Below, piece by piece: positions 44,051 to 52,554 of a stretch of DNA of 64,000 nt; positions within the stretch are counted from its first letter, which is position 1; every line of letters begins with the position of its first letter. The stretch is from Allonocardiopsis opalescens (GTDB lineage: Bacteria; Actinomycetota; Actinomycetes; Streptosporangiales; Streptosporangiaceae). A program made the position numbers and the translations under genes. The notes under the pieces were generated by a model. That model was given only the letters and a program-made list of their open reading frames with translations. It did not search any database and was not told the origin of the DNA. Location: the NCBI RefSeq assembly GCF_003002095.1, contig NZ_PVZC01000007.1, positions 1-64,000 of the forward strand. Direction: 5' to 3'.

Positions 44051-44071
44051 AACCGCGCAGGATACGCGGTT
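44051..44071 (-). terminator. Short hairpin after the M28 peptidase gene
   Basis: A perfect 7-bp stem (44051-44057 with 44065-44071) downstream of the peptidase stop and upstream of the putative operon promoter. Confidence 0.4.
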
Positions 44072-44077
44072 GCGCGC

Positions 44078-46384
44078 TCAGACCTCGAAACCCCGCGAGG
44101 CGTAGGACAGCCCCGACGAGGGGCCGCCCCACATCAGGTGCGGCGGGCGGGGCTCCCGCAGGCCCGCCTCGGGCAGCCCGGCGCTCTGCGCCACGAGCAT
44201 CAGCGGCAGCGGCTCCGAGCCCCGCACCGCCAGCTCGACCTCGACGCCGTCGGTGGGCGGGGCGGACAGCAGCAGGCCCCAGTCCCACTCCGTCGCGGTG
44301 AACGGACGGTTCACCCCGCCGGTCAGGCGCTGCCCGCCGGCGCTCGCCTCCACCAGTCTGGCGCCGCCGCCCGTGCCGGCGTAGAGCGCGAGCTGGAGAG
44401 CCCGGCCGTGCACGGACGAGACCCGCACGCGCACGAGGCGCCCCCCTTCGGGGCCGGGCCGCTCCCCCAGGACCCGCAGCTCCGGCCGGGGCACCGCCAG
44501 CTCGGGCGCCGGGCCGGCGCGCACCCCGGTCTCGGAGTACAGGTCGGGGAAGCGGTGCTCCAACTCGGGCGCGGGGCCCGCGGTGTGCAGGTCGATCCAC
44601 GGGTCGGGAGCGCCGCCCTCGGCCACCCAGTAGGCGCCGCCCTCTTCGGCGTCCAGCGCGTACATCAGTCCGGCCTGCGCCGGGGTGTCCGCGGTCGGAG
44701 CGCGGTTCACCCACAGCAGCGCGGCCACGGCGATCAGGGCCGCGCCGACCGGCAGCGCCGCCCGGGTCGCGCGTACCGCCCGGCCCGGCTCCGCCGCCGG
44801 CCGCCGCGGCGCCTCGGGAAGGCAGGCGAGCACGCCGAGCGCCACCAGAGCGGCGGGCACCGCGGCAGCGGCCAGGCCGAGCGCGGCGGCCAGCAGCCAG
44901 GCCAGCGGCGGCAGCAGCAGCGCCGACGGCAGGCCGCCGAGGCCCAGCGCGAGCGGCCGCCAGGCGGAGTCCGCCGGAGCGCGCGCCGCGGCGGCCGCCC
45001 CCACCGCCGCGGCCAGGCCCGGCCAGGTGAACAGGTAGCCGCCGCCGGGCAGCCAGACGGCCGCGGCCACGGCGAGCGCGCACATCCACAGCGCGGCTGC
45101 CAGCGCCACGGCGATGCCGGGGACGCGGCGGCGCAGCCACGCTCCGGCGACGCCGCCCGCGGCGAGCGCGGCGACCGCGAGGCCGATCCTGGCCCCCTCG
45201 GCCCCGTACGGGTCGCCGAGCGGGAATCCGCGCAGCCACGGGGCGAGCGCCGGCACCACCTGCCACCCGGCCCAGGCCGCCGCGGCGGCGGCCAGGACGA
45301 CGAGCGGCACCCCCAGGCAGGCGCGCCCCAGCTCGCGCAGCGGCACCGCGGGGCGGGCCCACAGCACCGCGGCGGCCGCCACCGCCGCCGCGAGCAGCGC
45401 GAAGGGCAGTACCAGCGCGGAGCCGTGCACCACCAGGCGGCCGAAGACGGTGAAGTAGGCGGCCTCGCCCTCGTCGCGCAGCTCGGCCAGGTCCGCGGCG
45501 GCCAGGTTTCCGGTGGCGGCCAGCACCACCTCACCGACGTCGCGCATGGTCGCGTCGTCGACATGGGCCGGCACGTCGCGTTCGGTGTGGTACCAGGCCC
45601 CCTCCTCGATGACCGCGAAGTTCAGTCCGGTGAAGCCGGCGCCGAGGAAGGCCGTGAAGTCGGTGGCGTTGGGCAGCAGCGCGTACACGTCGGCGGCCAG
45701 CGAGGTGGTCACCGGCGCGCGGTCGGCCAGTGCGGGGACCAGACCGGCGCTGTGCCCGCCGGTCTCGAACATCACCGAGCGCCCGCGGACTCCGCGTGCG
45801 TCGAGGTTGAGCACCACGGTCCGCTCCGGCTCCGCCTCGGGTTCGCCGAGGAACGCCTCGGCTCCCAGCAGCCGGAACTCCTCGCTGTCGGTGAACAGGA
45901 AGGTCACGTCATTGCGCGGCGGCGCACCGTCCGCCAGGACTCTGGCGATCTCCAGCAGGGCGGCCACGTTCATGCCGTTGTCGGCCGCGCCCGGCCCGGT
46001 CGGCACCGAGTCGTAGTGGGCGACCAGCAGGATCCGGCCGGTGGGCCGCTCGCCCGGCAGCGTCGCCACCACATTGCGGGCCCAGCCGACGGCGTGCGAG
46101 GAGCCCGGCGGGCTGGACGCGGCGGTCCGCTCCCGCACCGACGCGTCCAGCCCCAGCTCGTCCAGGCGCCGCACCAGCGAATCGGCGACCCGGTCGTTGG
46201 CCGCCGAACCGGTGGGGTGCGGCTCCGCGCTGATCATTTCCAGGTCGGCGCGGGCGCGGGCGACGGAGAAGGCGCCGGGCGAGCCGTCGGCCGGCGCCTC
46301 GGGGGCGGCCCGCACGTCGAGGACGGCGGCCACCGCCACGAGCAGCAGCGCCAGCGGGCACAGGACGGCCGGTACGAGTTTCAC
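44078..46384 (-). CDS. Membrane-anchored M28 metallopeptidase
   Basis: A 768-residue protein. An N-terminal membrane segment (VPAVLCPLALLLVAVAAVL) precedes an extracellular M28 aminopeptidase domain with zinc ligands in LLVAHYDSVPTGPGAADNG and FLFTDSEEFRLLGAEAF. From about residue 320 to 590 there are several transmembrane helices, then a soluble C-terminal beta-type domain. The architecture matches the plasma/vacuolar membrane M28 group. Inside the peptide cluster it could trim a peptide during export (prodrug removal) or be an unrelated insert; the sequence does not decide. GTG 46384 is chosen with GGGAG eight bases upstream. It is flanked by the divergent sulfotransferase. Confidence 0.82.
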   Translation of the reverse strand: MKLVPAVLCPLALLLVAVAAVLDVRAAPEAPADGSPGAFSVARARADLEMISAEPHPTGSAANDRVADSLVRRLDELGLDASVRERTAASSPPGSSHAVGWARNVVATLPGERPTGRILLVAHYDSVPTGPGAADNGMNVAALLEIARVLADGAPPRNDVTFLFTDSEEFRLLGAEAFLGEPEAEPERTVVLNLDARGVRGRSVMFETGGHSAGLVPALADRAPVTTSLAADVYALLPNATDFTAFLGAGFTGLNFAVIEEGAWYHTERDVPAHVDDATMRDVGEVVLAATGNLAAADLAELRDEGEAAYFTVFGRLVVHGSALVLPFALLAAAVAAAAVLWARPAVPLRELGRACLGVPLVVLAAAAAAWAGWQVVPALAPWLRGFPLGDPYGAEGARIGLAVAALAAGGVAGAWLRRRVPGIAVALAAALWMCALAVAAAVWLPGGGYLFTWPGLAAAVGAAAAARAPADSAWRPLALGLGGLPSALLLPPLAWLLAAALGLAAAAVPAALVALGVLACLPEAPRRPAAEPGRAVRATRAALPVGAALIAVAALLWVNRAPTADTPAQAGLMYALDAEEGGAYWVAEGGAPDPWIDLHTAGPAPELEHRFPDLYSETGVRAGPAPELAVPRPELRVLGERPGPEGGRLVRVRVSSVHGRALQLALYAGTGGGARLVEASAGGQRLTGGVNRPFTATEWDWGLLLSAPPTDGVEVELAVRGSEPLPLMLVAQSAGLPEAGLREPRPPHLMWGGPSSGLSYASRGFEV

Positions 46385-46541
46385 GGTGCCCACTCCCACA
46401 GGTGCGGATGCGCGGCCACGGCGGGGACGGTACCAGGGGCCGGTGCCCGGCCGGAACGGCGTCCATGGCCGGCTCGAACACCGCGGCGCCCCCGTTCGAC
46501 CGGCCGTTTCGCGCCCGCGGCTCCCGGCTTATCGTCAGGGC

Positions 46542-47306
46542 ATGACCAGCCCTGACGATGGCCGCCGCCCCCAGCCGCCGTCCGCCGGGCCGCGGCTGCT
46601 CGGGCTGTGGAGCGCGCCGCGGTCACGTTCCACCGCTTTCCTGCGCATGATGGTGGAGCGCGGCGACTACACCGTGCTGCACGAGCCCTTCTCCCACGTC
46701 GCCGACTTCGGCCGCACGGTCGTGGACGGCGAGGAGGTGCGCGACGAGGCCGAGCTGATCCGGCGCCTGCGTGGACTGCCGGCGGACCGGCGGGTGTTCT
46801 TCAAGGACACCACCGATTTCCGCTACGCTGCCGCGCTCGCCGACGAGGAGTTCTGGCGGGCGGGCGCGCACACCTTCATCATCCGCGAGCCCGCCGACGC
46901 GATCGCCTCGCACTTCGCGGTGAACCCACGGGTGACGCGGGACGATATCGGCTTCGAACGCCTCGCGGAGATCTACGACGCCGTCGCGGCCGCCACCGGG
47001 GCCGAGCCGGTGGTGATCGACTCCAACGACCTCATCGCCCGTCCCGAGCAGACCGTGCGCGCCTACTGCGCACGGGTCGGCCTGCGCTTCCGGCCCGAGG
47101 CGCTGAACTGGCGCCCCTCGCTGCTGCCGGAGTGGCGCGGCACCCGCCCCTGGCACGAGGCGACCAGCCGGACCAGCGGCTTCACCGCCACCGCGCCCGG
47201 CTACCAGGACACGGTGCACAACAACGCGCTACTGGCCGGCTACCTCGATCACCATCTGCCGTTCTACCGCAGGCTGCACGACCGCCGACTGGTCGTTCCC
47301 GGCTGA
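46542..47306 (+). CDS. PAPS-dependent sulfotransferase
   Basis: A 254-residue sulfotransferase: the 5'-phosphosulfate loop SAPRSRSTAFLRMM near residue 27 and the 3'-phosphate motif FIIREPADAIASHFAVN. Chemistry known from azinomycin-type pathways uses sulfation of a hydroxyl next to an amine, followed by sulfate elimination to form an aziridine; a 2,6-diamino-5,7-dihydroxyheptanoate unit would offer that arrangement. It is the only rightward gene among leftward ones in this part of the cluster, with its own promoter: TATCGT (46530-46535) seven bases before the ATG suggests a leaderless mRNA. Ordinary tailoring sulfation is the alternative. Confidence 0.88.
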   Translation: MTSPDDGRRPQPPSAGPRLLGLWSAPRSRSTAFLRMMVERGDYTVLHEPFSHVADFGRTVVDGEEVRDEAELIRRLRGLPADRRVFFKDTTDFRYAAALADEEFWRAGAHTFIIREPADAIASHFAVNPRVTRDDIGFERLAEIYDAVAAATGAEPVVIDSNDLIARPEQTVRAYCARVGLRFRPEALNWRPSLLPEWRGTRPWHEATSRTSGFTATAPGYQDTVHNNALLAGYLDHHLPFYRRLHDRRLVVPG

Positions 47307-47314
47307 GCCGCCGC

Positions 47315-48298
47315 TCAGCCGCCGGGCGGCGGGCCGGGGAGCGCGACCGGCTCGCCCATCGCCTCCACCATCACCCGCTGCCCGGTGTAGGGGCGCCTGC
47401 CGTTCGCCATCGCGATGTTGTCCACGAGCAGCAGGTCGCCCGCCCGCCAGGCCACCGGTACCGCGTTGGCCTCGTAGGCGTCCTCGATGCGCCGCACGTC
47501 CTCGCGGGTGAGCGGGCCGCCGTCGCCGGCGCGGGTGTTGAGCGGCAGCCCGTCGGAGCCGAAGGCGGCGACCAGCACCTCGCGCTCCTGCGGGTCGAGT
47601 GCCCATTCGTTGAAGAAGCCGGCGTGGTTGAACCAGCACTCCTCGCCGGTGGCGGGGTGGCGCACCACCGCGGCGCGGCGACGTGTCAGGCGCACCTCGC
47701 CCCCGGACCGCCACTCGACCCCGATGCCCTCCCGCGCGCACCGCCGGTCCAGCTCCGCGGCGTCGGCCACTCCGAAGGCCGCGCGCCAGGACAGGCCCAT
47801 CCGCTCCCTGAAGGTGCGCGACATGCGCCAGCCGTGCCGGCGGAAGCGCTCGGTGATCTCATCGGGCAGCACGCGCATCAGGGTGCGGGCGTCGCTGAGC
47901 AGTGTCTCGCCGCCGGTGCGGGCGGGACGCAGGCAGGCCAGGAGCAGCACCCGCGGCACGGTGAGCGAGTAGCTCTCCTCGTGCTGGGGGCACATCACGC
48001 GCTCGGCCGGCCAGTCGATGGCGGAGAAGAGCTTGCGTCCCAGGTCCTCGCGGGCACCGAAGGACTCCCCTGGAGCGGTCGGCGTCTCGATGAGCGCGTC
48101 GCGGAGCCGGGCGGCCTGGGCCGGCAGCCGGACCGGTGCGCCGTGCACCAGGACGGCACCGCGCTCGGCCAGGTCCTCGCGCAGCCGGTCGCGGCGGGCG
48201 GCCAGCCAGTCGGCCGCGGCGCCGACGCTCGTGCGCGCGGACTCCGGCAGCTCCAGCTCCACCGGGCCGGCCGTCGCGTCCGGCCGGACCGCGGTCAC
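47315..48298 (-). CDS. TauD/SyrP-like oxygenase-fold protein with altered metal site
   Basis: A 327-residue member of the Fe(II)/2-oxoglutarate TauD superfamily, resembling NRPS-associated SyrP-like hydroxylases: WPAERVMCPQHEESYSLTVP with the proximal HxE pair, PARTGGETLLSDARTLM, and a C-terminal DNIAMANGRRPYTGQRVM. The last motif is normally DNxxxxHGRxPFxGxR; here the distal iron-ligand His is Asn (N299). The 2-oxoglutarate Arg appears kept. Thus either iron is held by two protein ligands, as in halogenase variants where a different ligand is lost, or the protein is not an oxygenase. The GTG start overlaps the aldolase stop. Confidence 0.82.
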   Translation of the reverse strand: MTAVRPDATAGPVELELPESARTSVGAAADWLAARRDRLREDLAERGAVLVHGAPVRLPAQAARLRDALIETPTAPGESFGAREDLGRKLFSAIDWPAERVMCPQHEESYSLTVPRVLLLACLRPARTGGETLLSDARTLMRVLPDEITERFRRHGWRMSRTFRERMGLSWRAAFGVADAAELDRRCAREGIGVEWRSGGEVRLTRRRAAVVRHPATGEECWFNHAGFFNEWALDPQEREVLVAAFGSDGLPLNTRAGDGGPLTREDVRRIEDAYEANAVPVAWRAGDLLLVDNIAMANGRRPYTGQRVMVEAMGEPVALPGPPPGG

Positions 48299-49368
48299 CG
48301 GGCCACCGCCCCGGACGCGGTCCCCCGGGCCGCCGCCTCGTCCAGCACCGCGGCCGCGGCGGCGACCGCGCGGTCGACGTCCGCGGTGGACACGCCCGCA
48401 TGGGTGACGGCGCGCAGCCGGCCCCGCCCGAGTTCGGCCAGCGCGACACCGCGGTCGCGCATCAGCGCGATGAAGCGCTCGTGGCCGGGGGCGGTCCCGG
48501 TCAGCCGGAAGATGACGATATTGGTCCGCACGGCCGCGGGGTCCAGCTCGACGCCCGGCAGCCCGGCCAGTCCGGCGGCCAGGCGCGCGGCGTGTGCGTG
48601 GTCCTCGGCCAGCCGCGGCCACTCCGCCAGCGCGACCAGGCCCGCGGCCGCGACCACCCCGGACTGCCGCATCCCACCGCCCAGCATCTTGCGGACCCGC
48701 CGGGCCCGTCTGATGAACGCGGCCGAGCCGGTGAGGACCGACCCGACCGGCGCGCCCAGCCCCTTGGAGAGGCAGAACTGGGCGGAGTCGGCGTGCCGCG
48801 CCAACTCGGCGGGGGCGACGCCGAGGCTCACGGCCGCGTTGAACAGCCGCGCGCCGTCGAGGTGGACGGGGAGTCCGTGCTCGCGTGCGAAGCCGGCGAC
48901 CCCGGCCAGGTACCCGGGGCCCAGCGGACGGCCGCCGCGCCTGTTGTGGGTGTTCTCCAGACAGATCAGCGCGGCCGGGGCGAACTCCGGGTCGTCGGGG
49001 TCCTCCGGCAGCGCCGCCGCCAGGTCCCCGATGCTCAGCGAGCCGTCGGCACCGGTGGGCACCGGCGCGTAGACGGCGCTGCCGCACACCGAGGCGCCGC
49101 CCGCTTCGTGCAGGTAGATATCGCTCTCGTCGCCGCACAGCAGCTTGCCGCCGCGCGGGATCCAGCTGAGGATCGCGCACAGGTTGGCCATCGTGCCGGT
49201 GGGGGTCAGGCAGGCCGCCTCCGCCCCCAGCAGTTCGGCCGCCCGCTCCTCGAGGCGGCGCACGGTCGGATCCTCGCCGTAGACGTCGTTGCCGACCTCG
49301 GCGTCGGCCATGGCGGCCCGCATCCGCGCGGTGGGCAGGGTGAAGGTGTCGCTGCGCAGTTCGATCAC
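48295..49368 (-). CDS. Threonine aldolase family PLP enzyme
   Basis: A 357-residue fold-type I enzyme of the low-specificity threonine aldolase family: ELRSDTFTLPTARMRAAMA, GNDVYGEDPTVRRLEERAAE, ENTHNRRGGRPLG, VHLDGARLFNAAVSLG and the PLP lysine in FCLSKGLGAPVGS. It makes or cleaves beta-hydroxy-alpha-amino acids from glycine and an aldehyde. In the cluster it could supply a beta-hydroxy amino acid, perhaps the serine/threonine-type substrate for the kinase downstream. GTG 49368 follows AGGAGA and overlaps the previous stop. Confidence 0.88.
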   Translation of the reverse strand: MIELRSDTFTLPTARMRAAMADAEVGNDVYGEDPTVRRLEERAAELLGAEAACLTPTGTMANLCAILSWIPRGGKLLCGDESDIYLHEAGGASVCGSAVYAPVPTGADGSLSIGDLAAALPEDPDDPEFAPAALICLENTHNRRGGRPLGPGYLAGVAGFAREHGLPVHLDGARLFNAAVSLGVAPAELARHADSAQFCLSKGLGAPVGSVLTGSAAFIRRARRVRKMLGGGMRQSGVVAAAGLVALAEWPRLAEDHAHAARLAAGLAGLPGVELDPAAVRTNIVIFRLTGTAPGHERFIALMRDRGVALAELGRGRLRAVTHAGVSTADVDRAVAAAAAVLDEAAARGTASGAVAR

Positions 49369-51638
49369 CGTTCGTCTCCTCTCGTCACCCGGAGTCGGAC
49401 GCACGCGACGGCGGCGTCCAGTGCCTGCTCGACCTCTGCGGCGGTATCGGCCACCGCGATCACGTGGCCGAGCCGGTCGAGCGCACTGCGCGCCGGCCGC
49501 ACAACGGCACCCGGCGCGCGCGTCACCACCGCCTCGGTGACGCCCGGTACCGCGGCGGCCGCCGCGAGGCCCGTCGGCTCCGCGAGGACGCCCTCGGCCG
49601 GGGCGGTCAGGAACCTGATCCCGGCGTGCCGCGCGAGCCGCCCGGCCAGGTGCACCGGGCGGCCCACGGCCAGGCAGAGCTGCTGCTGCACCAGGTCGAC
49701 GCCGTGGGCGAGCCGCACCAGTTCGGGGATCATGCCGCCGGCCAGCCGGGCGTTGATCTCCAGCACGACGGGTCCGCGGCCGGGGCACAGCCGCAGCTCG
49801 GTGTGGGCCGGCCCCCAGGTGTAGCCGACCGCCTTGAGCGCCTGCCGGGCGACCTGCGCCGGCTCGGCCGCGTCCGGCAGGTCCGCGGTGCGGGCCGGGA
49901 AGGCGTGCCCCATCTCCACGAACCAGGGCGCCGGCCCGATCCGGGTCGCCGTGACGCCCACCGCGGTGCAGGTGCCGTCGGCGCTGAAGGTCTCGACGCT
50001 GAACTCCGCCCCTTCGACGTACTCCTCGACGAGGGCGCGCCCCGCCGTGGGCTGGCCGCGGTCGTTGACGGTCCTGGCGAGGATCGCGGCCACCTGCCGC
50101 CCGGCCGACGCGGTGTCCTCGCAGCGCCGCACCCCGGAGGAACCGGAGTCGTCCACCGGCTTGACGACGCACGGCAGGCCGACCGCGGCCACGGCCGCCG
50201 CCACCTCACCGGGGGCTTCCACCACCCGCCAGGCCGGCTGGGGCACCCCGGACTCGGCCAGCCTGCGCCGGGTCGCCGACTTGTCCCGGCACCAGGCCAC
50301 CGCCTCGGGGCTGTTGCCGGGCAGGCCGAGCCCGCCGGCCAGTTCGGCGACAGCCTGCACGTAGTAGTCGCTGGTAGTGGTCAGCCCGGCCAGCGGCCTC
50401 GCGGCGAGGGCGGCCCTGAGCGCCGCCGGGTCGGCGGTGCGCAGCTCGACGAGTTCGGCGCCGGCCTGCGCGGCGGCGGGGTACCTGGACGGGTCAGCCG
50501 CGTACAGGACCGGGAGCAGCCCCATCTCGCGCGCCTTGGCCAGCGCGGCCATCCCGCTGCCTGTCGTGTTGGACTCCACGAAGGCCAGCCGGTCGGGCGC
50601 CCCGTACTCGCGCAGCCGGGCCCGGGACCAGCCGGTGACGGCTTCGCCGTAGCGGACCGGCTTGGGCGCGTCGGCCACCTCCAGCGCGTCCACCCCCTTG
50701 GCGGCCCAGTAGGCGTCGTCGTAGACGGTCTCGACATAGCGGTCGCCGCGGTCGGGCAGGATTCCCACCACGGTGCTGCCCGGCGGCGCCTCGGCGACCA
50801 CCTGGCGCAGGATCCGGTACACCGAGCCGGCGGTGTTGCCGGCGAAGAGCTGCTGCTCGGCGGCGAGCTCGCGGGTGCCGAGGAACGCCTCGCGGTCGTT
50901 GAGCCAGTGCACCTCGTCGATGACCGCGTGGTCCACGTTGAGCACGTGGAGGCTGTTGCCGAGGCCGCTCTGCAGGCGCCCCGGCCGGTCGGGCTGGGCA
51001 CCGAACAGCACACTGCCCACCGAGTCGACGGCCACCGCGCGCACCCGTCTCCCGGCCCGGCGCAGTGCGCGCACGGTGCCGCAGAGGGAGCCGCCGCTGC
51101 CGACACTGCCGACCAGGACGTCGACCGACTCCAGATCGGCCAGCAGTTCCTCGGCGAGGGCGGCGTAGGCGGCAGGGTTGTTCGGATTGGAGTACTGGCG
51201 GGGGTAGAAGGCGTCGGGCATCCGCTCGAGCAGGCGGTCCACCTGCTCCAGTCGCGCGCCCTGCCAGCCGGCGCCGTTCATCTCCGCCACCACGTGCACC
51301 TCGCAGCCGAGCGCGCGCAGCTTGGCGAAGGTGATCGGGTCGATGCGGGGATCGGTGACGATGTGGACGGCGTGGCCCAGCGACCGGCCGACCACGGCCA
51401 GGCCCAGCGCCATGCTCCCCGACGAACTCTCCACGATGGGCGCCCCGGGCCGCAGCGCCCCGCTGCGCCTGGCCGCCAGGACCATCTCCCGTCCGACGCG
51501 GTCCTTCATGGTGTAGAGGTTCTGCATTTCCAGTTTCGCGTAGACCCTGACGCCGTCCCGGCCCAGCCGCAGCCGGACCAGCGGCGTGTGTCCGATCGCT
51601 GCCACCACGTCCTCGAAGGCGGTCACCGCACATCCCAT
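49365..51638 (-). CDS. CysK-like PLP beta-replacement enzyme fused to an ATP-grasp ligase
   Basis: A 757-residue fusion. Residues about 5-320 are a cysteine synthase-like fold-type II PLP domain: GHTPLVRL, the Schiff-base Lys in YTMKDRVGREM, SSSGSMALGLAVVG and GSVGSGGSLCGTVRAL. Residues about 355-740 are an ATP-grasp module: GLPCVVKPVDDSGSSGVRR, LVEEYVEGAEFSVETFS and VLEINARLAGGMIPELVRLA. The PLP half may replace a phosphate (made by the next gene's kinase) with an amine donor such as aspartate; the ATP-grasp half would make an amide or peptide bond or transfer to a carrier. The fusion is unusual and partners are inferred. ATG 51638 is chosen; GTG 51626 is possible. Confidence 0.88.
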   Translation of the reverse strand: MGCAVTAFEDVVAAIGHTPLVRLRLGRDGVRVYAKLEMQNLYTMKDRVGREMVLAARRSGALRPGAPIVESSSGSMALGLAVVGRSLGHAVHIVTDPRIDPITFAKLRALGCEVHVVAEMNGAGWQGARLEQVDRLLERMPDAFYPRQYSNPNNPAAYAALAEELLADLESVDVLVGSVGSGGSLCGTVRALRRAGRRVRAVAVDSVGSVLFGAQPDRPGRLQSGLGNSLHVLNVDHAVIDEVHWLNDREAFLGTRELAAEQQLFAGNTAGSVYRILRQVVAEAPPGSTVVGILPDRGDRYVETVYDDAYWAAKGVDALEVADAPKPVRYGEAVTGWSRARLREYGAPDRLAFVESNTTGSGMAALAKAREMGLLPVLYAADPSRYPAAAQAGAELVELRTADPAALRAALAARPLAGLTTTSDYYVQAVAELAGGLGLPGNSPEAVAWCRDKSATRRRLAESGVPQPAWRVVEAPGEVAAAVAAVGLPCVVKPVDDSGSSGVRRCEDTASAGRQVAAILARTVNDRGQPTAGRALVEEYVEGAEFSVETFSADGTCTAVGVTATRIGPAPWFVEMGHAFPARTADLPDAAEPAQVARQALKAVGYTWGPAHTELRLCPGRGPVVLEINARLAGGMIPELVRLAHGVDLVQQQLCLAVGRPVHLAGRLARHAGIRFLTAPAEGVLAEPTGLAAAAAVPGVTEAVVTRAPGAVVRPARSALDRLGHVIAVADTAAEVEQALDAAVACVRLRVTRGDER

Positions 51639-51648
51639 CCGTCTCGGT

Positions 51649-52554
51649 TCAGCACTGGAAACCCAGCGAGTGGTACACGGTCGCGTTGCCGGCGAGGACG
51701 AGGCAGGCCCGCTCGGCGGCGTCGCGCTTGCTCCGGTAGTCGGGGTCGCTGTCGGCGATCAGCAGTCCCGCCACGGTCCCGCTGTGGGCGGTGAGCACGC
51801 CGAGCAGATCCAGTTCCTCGGCGGCCGCGCGCAGGCGCGTGAAGGTGCGCTTGGTGTGCAGGTGCTGGTTCAGCTCGGCGCTTCGGGTGGCGATGCGGCC
51901 GACCGTGCGCAGGTCGTGTTCGGCGACCGCGGCCGCGAGCGCGTCGAGCAGCCCGGCGTATTCGCGCCGCTGGGACGCGGTGTAGGGCTTGGCCAGCTGG
52001 TTGAAGCGGACCGTGTCGACGGCGCCGCCCTCGTCGAGCGCGACGATGGTCAGGGCGGGCAGCGAGCCCAGCACCCCCCGCAGGGCGACCCTGCGGTGGT
52101 CGAAGGCCGTCACCGCGTCGTACATGACGCCGTCGCTCGGTTCGATCCCGCGCAGCAGCCGCTCCACGGCGCGCGGCCCCACCGGGGTGCCCAGCGTATT
52201 GGCGATCGCCCGGGCGGTGGCCACCAGGTCGGCGGTGGAGCTGGCCAGGCCCTTGCCCTCGGGGATGCCGCTGTGCACGACGATGCGCCCGCCGCCCGCG
52301 TAGCCGGCCTCCGACAGCATCGCGCGGGCCAGGCGGACCGCCTTGTACTTGTGCGCGGGATACACCCGGATACCGGGCACGTCGGGCTCCAGAGTGAAGC
52401 GCACCGTGGTCCAGCAGGCGATCGGCATCGTCACCAGGAAGTCGGTGCCGTCGGGATCGGCGCCCTGCAGCAGCTCGCCGAAGGTGCCGAAGCAGCTGCT
52501 CACTCCGACCAGGCGGTTGAAGCGGGCGAAGGGCGCCCGCACCGTGCCGTTCAT
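51649..52554 (-). CDS. GHMP kinase, PduX-like (amino acid O-kinase candidate)
   Basis: A 301-residue GHMP-superfamily kinase resembling the L-threonine kinase PduX, with the ATP loop IPEGKGLASSTADLVATARA and substrate-binding N-terminal segments (FGTFGELLQGADPDGTDFLV). It would phosphorylate the hydroxyl of threonine or serine. Followed by a CysK-like enzyme and preceded by an argininosuccinate lyase-like gene, it fits activation of the hydroxyl as a leaving group for diamino acid synthesis (scheme proposed for 2,3-diaminobutyrate in pacidamycin). The ATG overlaps the lyase stop (ATGA). Confidence 0.82.
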   Translation of the reverse strand: MNGTVRAPFARFNRLVGVSSCFGTFGELLQGADPDGTDFLVTMPIACWTTVRFTLEPDVPGIRVYPAHKYKAVRLARAMLSEAGYAGGGRIVVHSGIPEGKGLASSTADLVATARAIANTLGTPVGPRAVERLLRGIEPSDGVMYDAVTAFDHRRVALRGVLGSLPALTIVALDEGGAVDTVRFNQLAKPYTASQRREYAGLLDALAAAVAEHDLRTVGRIATRSAELNQHLHTKRTFTRLRAAAEELDLLGVLTAHSGTVAGLLIADSDPDYRSKRDAAERACLVLAGNATVYHSLGFQC

